DNA of 64,000 nt from Brevibacillus_H sp049846925 (lineage in GTDB: Bacteria; Bacillota; Bacilli; Brevibacillales; Brevibacillaceae), in contig NZ_JBNCMT010000024.1 of NCBI RefSeq assembly GCF_049846925.1, forward strand, positions 1 to 64,000. The letters run 5' to 3'. This document shows, piece after piece, positions 1-8,301 of the stretch; position 1 is the stretch's first letter, and each line of letters opens with the position of its first letter. The position numbers and the translations under genes are program-made. Under the pieces are notes generated by a model, which saw nothing but the letters and a program-made list of their open reading frames with translations, did no database searches and was not told the origin of the DNA.

Positions 1-13
1 ATTAGATTAGCAT

Positions 14-922
14 TCACATTAGGAAATTCGTGATATAACCGTTTTGAATCGTAAAGGCAGATACGTGTAGTTCGCCCCCGAGTGAACTTAGTAAATTATT
101 CATAACAATAATGCCAATAAACATCGTAAGTGAAATGGAGAATGCCGCAAACCCGGTTGAATTTACTTCCCAAATATCCTTTACTTTCATTCGTATATCC
201 TTCATAGCAGGTTTGAGGGAGGTTTTGCTTAGCATAAAATAAAAGATCAGCAAACACGGCATTGCCTGAGAGATTACATTTGCCCAAGCAGATGCGGCAA
301 CACCATAATGAAATTCTTGGAATAATACAATTTCTACCACAGCAGCTAAAAATGCTCCTACAAACCAGCTCCACATACTAAGCCCTGGCCGCTCATCAAT
401 TATCGTAAGAACACTTAGAATAATGGCTAACACAGCTAGCGGAAAGGAAATCCACATGTAGGTTCCAAACTGGATTGCATAGGGTAATGCCTCTTCATCT
501 GCGCCAAAAAACCGCATCAAGGGCTCATTATAGATGTAACCAACGATCGCTATGACCAATGACAAAAGCATACCGAACCAGATCGATTGTCCAGCAATAC
601 TTCTTGCCTCTTCGATTTTTCCAGCACCTAACCTGAGAGCAACAACTGCTCCCGCTCCAACCCCTACCAACGTACCTATAGCTCGAGCAAGGACGATCAT
701 TGTATAGCCAATACCAACACCAGCTAGCTCTGATATACCTAAATTCCCCAATATATGACCATCCACCATGGAAGTAGCCGCAAGAAAAATGTTTCCGAAT
801 ACAGCAAGCAGAACATATCGGTAAAACAATCGGCTGATTTTCTTGGTTCCCAATTCTCTTTCGTCACGTGCATCCTGTTTGACATTTGATGGATCTAAAA
901 TATCCAATGTGGTATTCGACAT
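14..922 (-). CDS. MATE-family multidrug/metabolite exporter, apparently truncated
   Basis: Polytopic membrane protein matching the first two thirds of MATE (NorM/DinF-like) cation-antiport exporters: a cytoplasmic N-terminus, then repeated hydrophobic helices with the family-like stretch ATSMVDGHILGNLG near residue 50. MATE proteins are usually about 450 residues with 12 helices; this frame stops after 302, at about helix 7 or 8. The stop is TGA at 14-16, and the same frame meets TAA at 2-4, so read-through would not rescue it. The other half, if it exists, lies outside the window in another frame. It follows the aldehyde dehydrogenase by 13 bases on the same strand, so it probably belongs to that operon and may export a substrate or product. 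Either a frameshifted pseudogene or a sequencing indel; the family call is firm, its intactness is not. Confidence 0.7.
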   Translation of the reverse strand: MSNTTLDILDPSNVKQDARDERELGTKKISRLFYRYVLLAVFGNIFLAATSMVDGHILGNLGISELAGVGIGYTMIVLARAIGTLVGVGAGAVVALRLGAGKIEEARSIAGQSIWFGMLLSLVIAIVGYIYNEPLMRFFGADEEALPYAIQFGTYMWISFPLAVLAIILSVLTIIDERPGLSMWSWFVGAFLAAVVEIVLFQEFHYGVAASAWANVISQAMPCLLIFYFMLSKTSLKPAMKDIRMKVKDIWEVNSTGFAAFSISLTMFIGIIVMNNLLSSLGGELHVSAFTIQNGYITNFLM

Positions 923-935
923 AAATTTCCTCCCA

Positions 936-2420
936 TCATTTGTTCAGGTTATTAGAAAACCATCCGACAGCCTGTGCCTGGTAACAGAGATTAATCTGCT
1001 TCACTTCAGAAAACTCATTTAGTCCAAATATCCCTAATCCTCTGCCAATACCACTTTGCTTCTGCCCGCCCCATGGCGCTTGTACAGAAGCTACATGGTA
1101 GCAGTTTATCCAGGTGATGCCTGCCCGGATTTGTTTGACTACACGCATTGCTTTCGCAATATCTTGGCAAAAAACGGCACCCCCCAACCCATATACAGTG
1201 TCATTCGCCAATCGGATCGCCTCATCCTCATCCCTAAATTTCTGAACGACCAAAACGGGGCCAAAGATTTCTTCCTGAACAATTCTCATATCTGGTCTTG
1301 TATTGGTAAATATTGTTGGTTCGATATAGTAACCGCTTTCAAATTCTTGATCTAGTACTCGATTTCCTCCAATTGCGAGTGCTGCACCTTCCTGTTTTCC
1401 TATTTCGATATAACTCAATACCTTCTGCAAATGTGCTTCACTAATTAGTGGCCCCATTTCACTCGAAGCCTGATTACCAGGGCCTATGACAATTTGTCTG
1501 GCACGCATAACCAGCTTCTCGACAAATTGGTCATGAATGCTTTCCTCCAGTAACAGCCTTGATGCTGCCGTACATACCTGCCCACTATTAAAAAAGATGC
1601 TGAACAACGCATTGTCTACAGCGATATCTAAGTCATTGTCGGCAAACACAATGATGGGAGATTTTCCTCCTAGTTCGAGTGATAGTTTCTTTGTGGAGTC
1701 TGCGGCTAACCGCATAATGTTCTTCCCAGTTGTCGTTCCACCGATGAACCCGATTTTATCAACCAGATTACTTGCAACCATCGCAGAGCCAACAGTCCCA
1801 CCTTGTCCTAGAACCAGATTGGCGACTCCTGCTGGTACCCCGGCCATCCCAATAATTTCAAACAATCGTACGAGTGTTACAGGAGTCAGTTCCGAAGGCT
1901 TTATCACAATCGTGTTTCCGGCGGCAAGTGCTGGTGCGATTTGCCAGGATGCCATCAGGAGAGGAAAATTCCAAGGTATAATCAGGCTGCATACGCCGAG
2001 CGGTTCACGCACGACCATTGTTTTTATGTCCTGGTTGATGTTATATAATTCGCCTTCTGATTGAGTAAGCAAGCTTGCGTAGTATTGAAAGCATTCAATT
2101 GCGTTGTTGACATCTGTTTTTGCTGCTAGTAATACTTTGCCGTTATTACCTGTTTCAAGCATTGCCATTTCATCCGCATGTTCTTCTAGTAACTCAGCAA
2201 TTTTTTGTAGATACTTTGCTCTCGACTTATAGGGAAGTGAGGACCATTGACCATGATCAAATGTTTGGCGTGCAACCGAAATTGCATAGTGGGCATCCTC
2301 TATTGTTCCTTCAGCAGCAAGGGCAATCACTTCTCCGTTTGCTGGGTTTCTAATCTCCCTTTGCTCACCAGAACTAGATGTCATCCATTTTCCACCGATG
2401 TACATGTTTAGCTCTTTCAT
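936..2420 (-). CDS. NAD(P)+-dependent aldehyde dehydrogenase (betaine/gamma-aminobutyraldehyde type)
   Basis: Full-length (494 aa) class I/II aldehyde dehydrogenase that would oxidise an aldehyde to the acid in the cytoplasm. Visible family motifs: PWNFPL near residue 150, the nucleotide-binding GFIGGTTTGK near 230, LELGGKSP carrying the general-base Glu near 253, and FFNSGQVC with the catalytic Cys near 286. The ATG is preceded by GGGAGGG. It lies 16 bases downstream of an FAD amine oxidase gene, the usual pairing in which the oxidase releases an aldehyde from an amine and this enzyme disposes of it (compare PuuB-PuuC in polyamine catabolism). The exact aldehyde cannot be read from sequence. 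Confidence 0.93.
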   Translation of the reverse strand: MKELNMYIGGKWMTSSSGEQREIRNPANGEVIALAAEGTIEDAHYAISVARQTFDHGQWSSLPYKSRAKYLQKIAELLEEHADEMAMLETGNNGKVLLAAKTDVNNAIECFQYYASLLTQSEGELYNINQDIKTMVVREPLGVCSLIIPWNFPLLMASWQIAPALAAGNTIVIKPSELTPVTLVRLFEIIGMAGVPAGVANLVLGQGGTVGSAMVASNLVDKIGFIGGTTTGKNIMRLAADSTKKLSLELGGKSPIIVFADNDLDIAVDNALFSIFFNSGQVCTAASRLLLEESIHDQFVEKLVMRARQIVIGPGNQASSEMGPLISEAHLQKVLSYIEIGKQEGAALAIGGNRVLDQEFESGYYIEPTIFTNTRPDMRIVQEEIFGPVLVVQKFRDEDEAIRLANDTVYGLGGAVFCQDIAKAMRVVKQIRAGITWINCYHVASVQAPWGGQKQSGIGRGLGIFGLNEFSEVKQINLCYQAQAVGWFSNNLNK

Positions 2421-2436
2421 TACATATCCCTCCCGC

Positions 2437-3705
2437 TTACATTAACCAGTCAAGCAACCGATGATATTTGCTGGCCATATTAATTAGTAGTCCCTTTTGG
2501 CTGGATAAAGGAAATGGTTTCAGCTTAAGCTGACTAAATCGATAGGATCTTTCATTTTCATTTGCAATCGATTGAGCAAGAAGCTTCCCGAAAAGAGTTG
2601 CCATGGAAGCACCGTGCCCGCAATACCCAGCAGCGAAGTACGTTCCATCGCTCATTCTTCCAAGAATAGGGAACATATCACGAGTGACACCAATTAAACC
2701 ACTCCAGCGATAATCAACTCTGCATCCTTTTAAATCAGGGAAGACGTTAATCATGGCTTGATAGTTTTCATCGTATACACTATCATCACGATTTGGATTG
2801 ATATCTCCCCCACCAAATGCGATTCGAGAATCAGGTGTCCGGCGGAAATAGTACAAAAAATTGCTTGTGTCAAACACCATTCTTCCCTTTGGTAGCAGTT
2901 TTTCCAGTACATTTTCCGATAATGGCTCGGTAGCGATGATTTGGCTACTAATGGATAAAATCCCTTTATATAGCGGCTTTATCATCTTTTCTGAATACGC
3001 ATCTGTCGCCATAATGAGCTCTTTGGCTTTTACGCTTCCAGACGGTGTTTGAACGTAAACATAATGAGCATCTCTTTTTACTTTTATCATTTTTGAGTTT
3101 TCATAAATTTTGGCCCCATGAGATTCCGCTGCTGCTGCTAGACCCAGTACAAAATTCAAGGGTTGGAACGAATAGCTCAAGGGATCTACCAGACATCCAT
3201 GATATTGATGAGTGTGGATGGCTTCATGGATCTGGTTTTTTTCGACGATCACCGTTTCATACCCAAAGTGTTTGTTGCAGAATTCACTTTCTTTTTTTAA
3301 TCCCTCAAAATGCTTCGGCTTGTATGCAGCAACCACATGTCCGCATTTCTGCAGGGAACAGTCAATTTGATATTCGTTTGTTAAGTGCTCTACAAGGTGG
3401 AGACTATCGAGCGAGAGCTGATTAAGCTCTTTGGCCTCAACCATTCCCCATTTCTCAACCAGTTCCACAATGGTTGGCTTGTAACCAGGCAGCAACATCC
3501 CGCCATTCCGGCCGCTAGCTCCCCATCCTACTGTTTCCTGCTCCAAAACGATTGTGTTATATCCCTTTTGCTGCAGATGAAGAGCTGCAGATACGCCGGT
3601 AAATCCAGCGCCAACAATGACAACATCTGTATGTACCTCTCCCATAAGCTCAGGACGCTTATTATGGGGATTGGCCGTAGCTGACCACAACGATAAACTC
3701 TTCAT
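2437..3705 (-). CDS. FAD-dependent amine oxidoreductase (DAO family, PuuB-like)
   Basis: 422-aa flavoenzyme of the D-amino acid oxidase/glycine oxidase fold. The N-terminal Rossmann dinucleotide motif is VVIVGAGFTGVSAALHL (about residues 29-45), followed by a Glu for the FAD ribose and the typical GWGASGRNGG loop near 66. The C-terminal FAD-contacting segment contains YCGHGASMATLFGK. The closest family in my reading is gamma-glutamylputrescine oxidase and relatives, which oxidise a primary or secondary amine to an aldehyde with release of ammonia and H2O2. The start codon overlaps the amidohydrolase stop (ATGA at 3702-3705), so the two are translationally coupled. Substrate unknown. Confidence 0.9.
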   Translation of the reverse strand: MKSLSLWSATANPHNKRPELMGEVHTDVVIVGAGFTGVSAALHLQQKGYNTIVLEQETVGWGASGRNGGMLLPGYKPTIVELVEKWGMVEAKELNQLSLDSLHLVEHLTNEYQIDCSLQKCGHVVAAYKPKHFEGLKKESEFCNKHFGYETVIVEKNQIHEAIHTHQYHGCLVDPLSYSFQPLNFVLGLAAAAESHGAKIYENSKMIKVKRDAHYVYVQTPSGSVKAKELIMATDAYSEKMIKPLYKGILSISSQIIATEPLSENVLEKLLPKGRMVFDTSNFLYYFRRTPDSRIAFGGGDINPNRDDSVYDENYQAMINVFPDLKGCRVDYRWSGLIGVTRDMFPILGRMSDGTYFAAGYCGHGASMATLFGKLLAQSIANENERSYRFSQLKLKPFPLSSQKGLLINMASKYHRLLDWLM

Positions 3706-5318
3706 GAAAAATTCGTCTCCAATCCTTCTCTTTCGTATTCAATGATTCCATCTACTATCGTCATGTCTACTATTACATCCTTGATATTCTCGTCTTTTGT
3801 ATTCAGAATGCTTCGATCAAGCACGACCAAATCAGCAAGTTTGCCAGCCTCGATACTCCCTTTTCGGTCTTCCTCAAAGCTTGCATAAGCACCATTCCAG
3901 GTGTACTGACGAATGGCTTCAAGGACACTAACCCGTTGATTTACGCCTACTTCTACCCCGTTTTTGCTTTTTCTATTTACAGCAACATGAATTCCAAGTA
4001 GCGGATTGCAGGAAGTTACGGGACAATCAGAACCAGCGGCAGCAATAATGTTTTGCTCGATGTAATCACGGAGAGGATACATCTGATTCACTCGGTCTCC
4101 ATAATTTTTGATGTAACCTTCCCCGAATTCATAGAAAAAGGGAGGATTAGGAATCGGTATTACTCCAAGTTTTTTCATCCGCTCTTGCAAGTCAGCCTCT
4201 GCAATTCCTGCGTGTTCAATTCGATGTCGACAGTCAGTTCTCGGGAAGTCATTCTGTGCTTTTTCAATACAGTTGAGGACCATTTCAATGGCTCGATCGC
4301 CTTGGGCATGGGCTGTAATTTGAAATCCTTTTTGATGAGCTGGGATGAGTATCCGATCGATTTCTTCTTGTGTAAAGTAAAGGATTCCATAATCAGAAGG
4401 GTTACTGGTATAGGCTTTTCTGGTTGCAATGGTTGGGCCACTGCTGCTTCCATCCGTAAATATTTTGGCAGGTCCAATCCGAAACCGATCGTCACCTAGT
4501 CCAGTGACAATTCCCGTATCAATCATTTTTTCAACAAACACTTCTGATTGATTTAGAGTGCAGATCATTGCATAGACACGGACGCGAACATCTCGATTTT
4601 GTACTGCTTTGAAAATGCTACGAATATGTTCGGGACCATGTCCACCTGCATCGTGAATACTGGTAATACCATTGGTGAGGAACTCATCAGATGCGATTTT
4701 AAAGGCAGTTAGCAGTTCCGTTTCGTTATACTTTGCAACCTCTGCCATTTTCATATTTGCACCTTCAATAAATCTCCCGGTCAAATTACCATGTTCGTCT
4801 TTTTCGATTTGCCCACTTTCAAATGAGGTTTCATCTATTTGCGCAATCTCAAGAGCTTTGCTGTTCACCACACAGATATGGTTACACGTTCTCGAAATAA
4901 AGATGGGATGATCTTTTGAAACTTCATCCAATTCTTTAATTGTTGGATACCTTCTCTCATCTACTGACATTTCATTAAATCCAAATGCTCGAATCCACTC
5001 TCCTTTTGCTGTTTCCGATTTTTTTTGTTTAAGGCATTCAATCAGATCCTTTATCGATTTGATGGGTGGCTCCTTACAGTTAATCCCCATTCGGTTTGTG
5101 CCGTGGAGGATATGCAAATGAGCGTCAATAAATCCAGGAAGAATACTCTTTCCTTGCAGATCAACAACCTTTGTTTTTGCCGTAATATAAGGCTTTATTT
5201 CTTGATTCGTTCCGACGGCGATAATACGGTTTCCTTGAATAGCCACAGCTTCTGCAATCGAATTTTCTTGATCAACGGTGATAACCTCACCATTTAGAAA
5301 AACCAGTTCATGAAACAT
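3702..5318 (-). CDS. YtcJ-type metal-dependent amidohydrolase
   Basis: 538-aa amidohydrolase-superfamily protein of the YtcJ/exoenzyme-regulatory AepA type. The first metal site is GFIDAHLHILHG (about residues 60-72); later metal and catalytic elements are HDAGGHG near 222, ITAHAQGD near 336, HRIEHAG near 365 and AAGSDCPV near 430. The C-terminal beta-sandwich (GSIEAGKLADLVVLD) is the usual second domain. It should hydrolyse an amide or cyclic amide in the cytoplasm. It is first in the operon, so the likely order is amide hydrolysis, amine oxidation, aldehyde oxidation, i.e. catabolism of an N-acylated amine. The start ATG has AGAGGAGGTG nine bases or fewer upstream. Confidence 0.9.
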   Translation of the reverse strand: MFHELVFLNGEVITVDQENSIAEAVAIQGNRIIAVGTNQEIKPYITAKTKVVDLQGKSILPGFIDAHLHILHGTNRMGINCKEPPIKSIKDLIECLKQKKSETAKGEWIRAFGFNEMSVDERRYPTIKELDEVSKDHPIFISRTCNHICVVNSKALEIAQIDETSFESGQIEKDEHGNLTGRFIEGANMKMAEVAKYNETELLTAFKIASDEFLTNGITSIHDAGGHGPEHIRSIFKAVQNRDVRVRVYAMICTLNQSEVFVEKMIDTGIVTGLGDDRFRIGPAKIFTDGSSSGPTIATRKAYTSNPSDYGILYFTQEEIDRILIPAHQKGFQITAHAQGDRAIEMVLNCIEKAQNDFPRTDCRHRIEHAGIAEADLQERMKKLGVIPIPNPPFFYEFGEGYIKNYGDRVNQMYPLRDYIEQNIIAAAGSDCPVTSCNPLLGIHVAVNRKSKNGVEVGVNQRVSVLEAIRQYTWNGAYASFEEDRKGSIEAGKLADLVVLDRSILNTKDENIKDVIVDMTIVDGIIEYEREGLETNFS

Positions 5319-5397
5319 ATTGCACCTCCTCTTGACAGAATTTTCAAAAACTTGTACTTATTAAGTTGACAAGAATGAATGTGAATTTTCTGTATTC

Positions 5398-5428
5398 ATA
5401 ATAGCCCTTGGGCTTAACGCCATGTCAA
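5398..5428 (-). promoter_or_regulatory. MerR-type promoter of the amidohydrolase-oxidase-ALDH operon, 19-bp spacer
   Basis: Read on the minus strand: -35 TTGACA (5423-5428) and -10 TATTAT (5398-5403) separated by exactly 19 bp. The spacer and its edge hold the perfect 12-bp palindrome AGCCCAAGGGCT (5403-5414). An overlong 19-bp spacer with a dyad inside it is the hallmark of promoters that MerR-family activators twist into register. A MerR gene starts 72 bases away on the opposite strand. A second dyad, CTTGT-N13-ACAAG (5351-5373), lies in the untranslated leader. Confidence 0.75.
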
Positions 5429-5499
5429 TTCACCGAATCGTGCATTTTTTTTCAAAAAGATGGAGTTAAGACCATGTTTTGTTGATGGGGGGAAGCAAG

Positions 5500-6711
5500 A
5501 TGAAAATCGGTACATTTGCCAAACTGTTTCATGTTTCGGTCGATACGATTCGTTACTATATTGAGCTTGGTTTATTGGTTCCAGAGAAAAAAGGTGCTCA
5601 GATACAGATGAATCAGTCCTGCCTTGATGATATGGAAATCATAATGGAACTAAAGCAACTGCAATTTTCCCTGCATGAAATTCAAAAATTTCTCTCCTAC
5701 AAACGCTTGACTATCAATTTGGATATTAGTTATTATCGAAACCTCTTACTTGAAAAGAAAAACCAGTTTTTGGAGGAAAAGAAGAAAATCAACCAATCCA
5801 TCCTACTCCTTAATGAAAAGCTGCAATCATTCGAGGATCATTCTTCTTTACGCAGCCACTCAGGAGTACCTATCCCTTTTGTCTCTTTTCTGTATTGTCC
5901 ACATTGCAAAGTTCAATTACATATCACTGACGCATCCATACGGGATAGTAACATTTGTGAAGCAAAATTAAGCTGTTCCTGTGGTTACTTTGCGCTGATA
6001 CAGGAAGGCATTATTATTACTTCGAATCTTGAGAAATCTCCCTATTGTATTCTCGATGAGGATACCATGAAGGAATTCACTCCTACCTTTGTCAGTTTAA
6101 AAGAAAAAGGACAGTACTGGTTATTCAAGGAATTAAAAAAGCAAGATTTATCAAATAAAATAGTGATTGAAACCAATATTGATATTTCAATTTCTTTACC
6201 AAAATCCATCACATCATTACATCCGAATGCCATCTACATTTTCTGTGGATCTTCTTTGGTCATGCTTAAGAAGCTTAAGTGTTTAATTGAAAAAAACAAC
6301 TCAAATTTGCGTATTGTCTATTTTCAGAACACCGATTACGCTCTCCCCCTGAAACCGGGGTCAATTGATGTCGTGGTAGACAGCATAACTACGAACGATG
6401 TATGCTCGCACAGGAACATTTCTCCCATTACCTTATTAAAGAACTATATGAACCAAAGATCGATGGTGATTGGCAACTATCTGTATTACCATGAAGGTGC
6501 TATCTCCTTACGAAACTTCCGCACGCTATACCCAAATTCACATCCTCAAATTCTATATCCAAATTATCTTGAGACGAACCTGGTGAAAGAAGGGCTGGTA
6601 CTTGAACATAAGGAACTGATTGGTTCAACAAATAACCCTGGAATTTTTCTTGATTATCACGAACAAGGAGAAAAAGTAAATCTGCTTGGTTATCTTGCAA
6701 ATCACAGGTAA
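5500..6711 (+). CDS. MerR-family regulator with zinc ribbon and methyltransferase-like C-terminal domain
   Basis: 403 aa from the ATG behind GGGGGGAAG; an upstream in-frame TTG at 5479 is less likely because the binding site would lie inside the gene. Residues 1-70 are a MerR winged helix (IGTFAKLFHVSVDTIRYYIE), then a charged dimerisation helix (about 78-112). Unlike ordinary MerR proteins (110-280 aa) it continues with a Cys ribbon (CPHC at 133-136, CSCG from 159) and a Rossmann-like region whose KIVIETNIDISISLP and PGSIDVVVDS recall degenerate SAM-methyltransferase motifs I and IV. Such a domain would be the sensor. It is divergent from the catabolic operon and is the natural ligand-responsive activator of the 19-bp-spacer promoter. 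Confidence 0.85.
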   Translation: MKIGTFAKLFHVSVDTIRYYIELGLLVPEKKGAQIQMNQSCLDDMEIIMELKQLQFSLHEIQKFLSYKRLTINLDISYYRNLLLEKKNQFLEEKKKINQSILLLNEKLQSFEDHSSLRSHSGVPIPFVSFLYCPHCKVQLHITDASIRDSNICEAKLSCSCGYFALIQEGIIITSNLEKSPYCILDEDTMKEFTPTFVSLKEKGQYWLFKELKKQDLSNKIVIETNIDISISLPKSITSLHPNAIYIFCGSSLVMLKKLKCLIEKNNSNLRIVYFQNTDYALPLKPGSIDVVVDSITTNDVCSHRNISPITLLKNYMNQRSMVIGNYLYYHEGAISLRNFRTLYPNSHPQILYPNYLETNLVKEGLVLEHKELIGSTNNPGIFLDYHEQGEKVNLLGYLANHR

Positions 6712-6730
6712 ATGATAGAACCAGATTTGA

Positions 6731-6770
6731 AAAAAGCTCATGAATCCATTTAGCAGATTCATGAGCTTTT
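6731..6770. terminator. Bidirectional rho-independent terminator
   Basis: Inverted repeat AAAAAGCTCATGAATC (6731-6746) against GATTCATGAGCTTTT (6756-6770), with A and T tracts at both ends. It sits between the convergent merR-like gene and the radical SAM gene and can serve both. Confidence 0.85.
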
Positions 6771-6808
6771 CGATTTGGCATTGATTCTACATTCGGATGC
6801 CATCGTTA

Positions 6809-7711
6809 TTACATGACTACACTTGCCAATTCAGGTGTATTAAAACGCTGACGATACCCACACTTCCTGCATAGCTCCTCAACTGCTTCCCTTCTAGAAA
6901 AGCCATCGAAGAGGCGAGTTGCTCTTTCGCCGTTCATAATCTCATCAAAAGAAGTCTGATGAATATTGCCCAGGTTGATCACACCTTCACCATCCAGACA
7001 ACAGGGAACAACCGTCCCATCAACAAGAATTGCTGCATGGGTGCGAAGAGCATAGCAAAACCCTTTACCATCGTCCTCTTTTGCATACAGGCTGGGCCAT
7101 TGGAATTCATGATCCTGATTTAAGTAAATACGATCTGCAAGCTTGATCCCACTTCCTGGTGCTATTTTTTCTTCAATTTGAAAAGGAAGATCGAATTCTT
7201 TCTCAATCATTTCAAGGATTTCACGATTTTTCATCTTTTGAAGATTGGTTATATTGTCGGTATCCAGATTCCACAAACGGTATGAAATGAAGACATTTTG
7301 GTTTCGAACCACTTCACTGGTAAATGAAAGGATGTCTTCGATGTATCCCTGTTTGTCCGTCGAGCCTTCATGACCATCAAAACTGTGCAGGGAGAAGTTC
7401 ATTTGTCGCAGTGCCGGTTTTCCCAGCAATTTTTCTCGATTTTTGGTGATCAGTGTTCCGTTTGTTGTAATATTGACTTGAAATCCCTTTTCATAGCTGA
7501 TATCCAGCAGTTGATCAATCTTGGGGTGAAGCAATGGTTCACCTTTAACATGTAAATAAATAAAGTCCGTGTATGGTTTGATTTGATCCAGTGTTTTTGT
7601 AAAGTTTTCAATCGATATAAAATTCGCTTGTCGCTTTGTTTGCGGACAAAAATGACAAGCCAGATTACAGACGCTTGTTATCTCAAGATACACTTTTTTT
7701 AGTTTTTTCAT
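6809..7711 (-). CDS. Radical SAM/SPASM-domain protein
   Basis: About 300 aa. The radical SAM [4Fe-4S] motif CNLACHFC (Cys 15, 19, 22 from the chosen start) lies in a TIM-barrel core with GEPLLHPK and TTNGTLI. A SPASM-type C-terminal cluster region follows, with CYALRTHAAILVDGTVVPCC and CRKCGYRQR. Such proteins modify peptides or act as sulfatase- or enzyme-maturing oxidoreductases; no precursor peptide or target is evident here. The frame is open to a GTG at 7885, but that stretch contains the terminator of the preceding gene, so I start at ATG 7711, which gives the usual M-K-K-L-K-K leader to the barrel. Standalone gene; substrate unknown. Confidence 0.85.
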   Translation of the reverse strand: MKKLKKVYLEITSVCNLACHFCPQTKRQANFISIENFTKTLDQIKPYTDFIYLHVKGEPLLHPKIDQLLDISYEKGFQVNITTNGTLITKNREKLLGKPALRQMNFSLHSFDGHEGSTDKQGYIEDILSFTSEVVRNQNVFISYRLWNLDTDNITNLQKMKNREILEMIEKEFDLPFQIEEKIAPGSGIKLADRIYLNQDHEFQWPSLYAKEDDGKGFCYALRTHAAILVDGTVVPCCLDGEGVINLGNIHQTSFDEIMNGERATRLFDGFSRREAVEELCRKCGYRQRFNTPELASVVM

Positions 7712-7857
7712 CGGTACTTGTTCCCATCTATGTTTGATTTTGAATTCTTTCGATTCTTCGTGATTGTTAATTATATCATAGGATTCATGAGAAAAAAGCT
7801 GTCCAACAATTGGCTTATTCCGTTTTATGTGAAGAACATCGAGGCATTTTTTTACAT

Positions 7858-7888
7858 AAAAAAGTGGCCTCTTCTGAAGGGCCACTTT
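7858..7888 (-). terminator. Rho-independent terminator after the small winged helix gene
   Basis: On the minus strand AAAGTGGCC (7880-7888) pairs with GGCCACTTT (7861-7869) around a 10-base loop and runs into TTTTTT. It lies inside the long upstream extension of the radical SAM frame, which argues that this extension is not coding. Confidence 0.8.
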
Positions 7889-7893
7889 CTTGA

Positions 7894-8205
7894 TTAACCA
7901 ACATATTCATTTCGCTTTTGGCTTTGCTTTGCATGGTGATGGATTCTGCCTGCTGATATTGCGTATTTCGTATCACCGTAGCTTCCTGTTTTGACTAATA
8001 GACCCGCCATTTCAAATGTGCGCAGATTGCTGTTGATCGTTGTATGTGTGATATTAGGGAACTGCTTGCGCATCTCCGTAGTGATTTCACTTAGTTCCAT
8101 CTCTCGATCGTTGTCACGCAATATTTTAATCAGCTTTTCCCGTTTATCATTATGTCTGATTTTTTGTGTTTTTAGGATTTGGAGTATTTTATCTTCTAGT
8201 GTCAT
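7894..8205 (-). CDS. Small Fur-like winged helix DNA-binding protein
   Basis: 103 aa from ATG 8205 (GAGGAG seven bases upstream; an in-frame TTG at 8211 is too close to it). The helix-turn-helix and wing read like the N-terminal domain of Fur-family repressors: HTTINSNLRTFEMAGLLVKT followed by GDTKYAI and then IHHHAK, the place where Fur proteins begin their metal-binding dimerisation domain. Here the protein ends about 13 residues later in a basic tail, with no CxxC pairs and no dimerisation fold. It could be a minimal Fur-like DNA-binding module or a MarR/PadR-like relative. Monocistronic, with its own terminator. Target unknown. Confidence 0.7.
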   Translation of the reverse strand: MTLEDKILQILKTQKIRHNDKREKLIKILRDNDREMELSEITTEMRKQFPNITHTTINSNLRTFEMAGLLVKTGSYGDTKYAISAGRIHHHAKQSQKRNEYVG

Positions 8206-8225
8206 CGTCAAACTCCTCTCGCAGT

Positions 8226-8261
8226 AAAACCACTCATTCTAGTTATAAGTATAAGGAGTGG
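8226..8261 (-). terminator. Possible weak terminator
   Basis: Minus-strand CCACTC (8256-8261) can pair with GAGTGG (8230-8235) around a 20-base A/T-rich loop, followed by TTTTAC. It lies between the LLM oxidoreductase and the winged helix gene. The stem is only six pairs, so low confidence. Confidence 0.35.
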
Positions 8262-8301
8262 CACAGCAAGAGAAAATGGCTCGACTGGGTCATTTCTTCG
8301 T

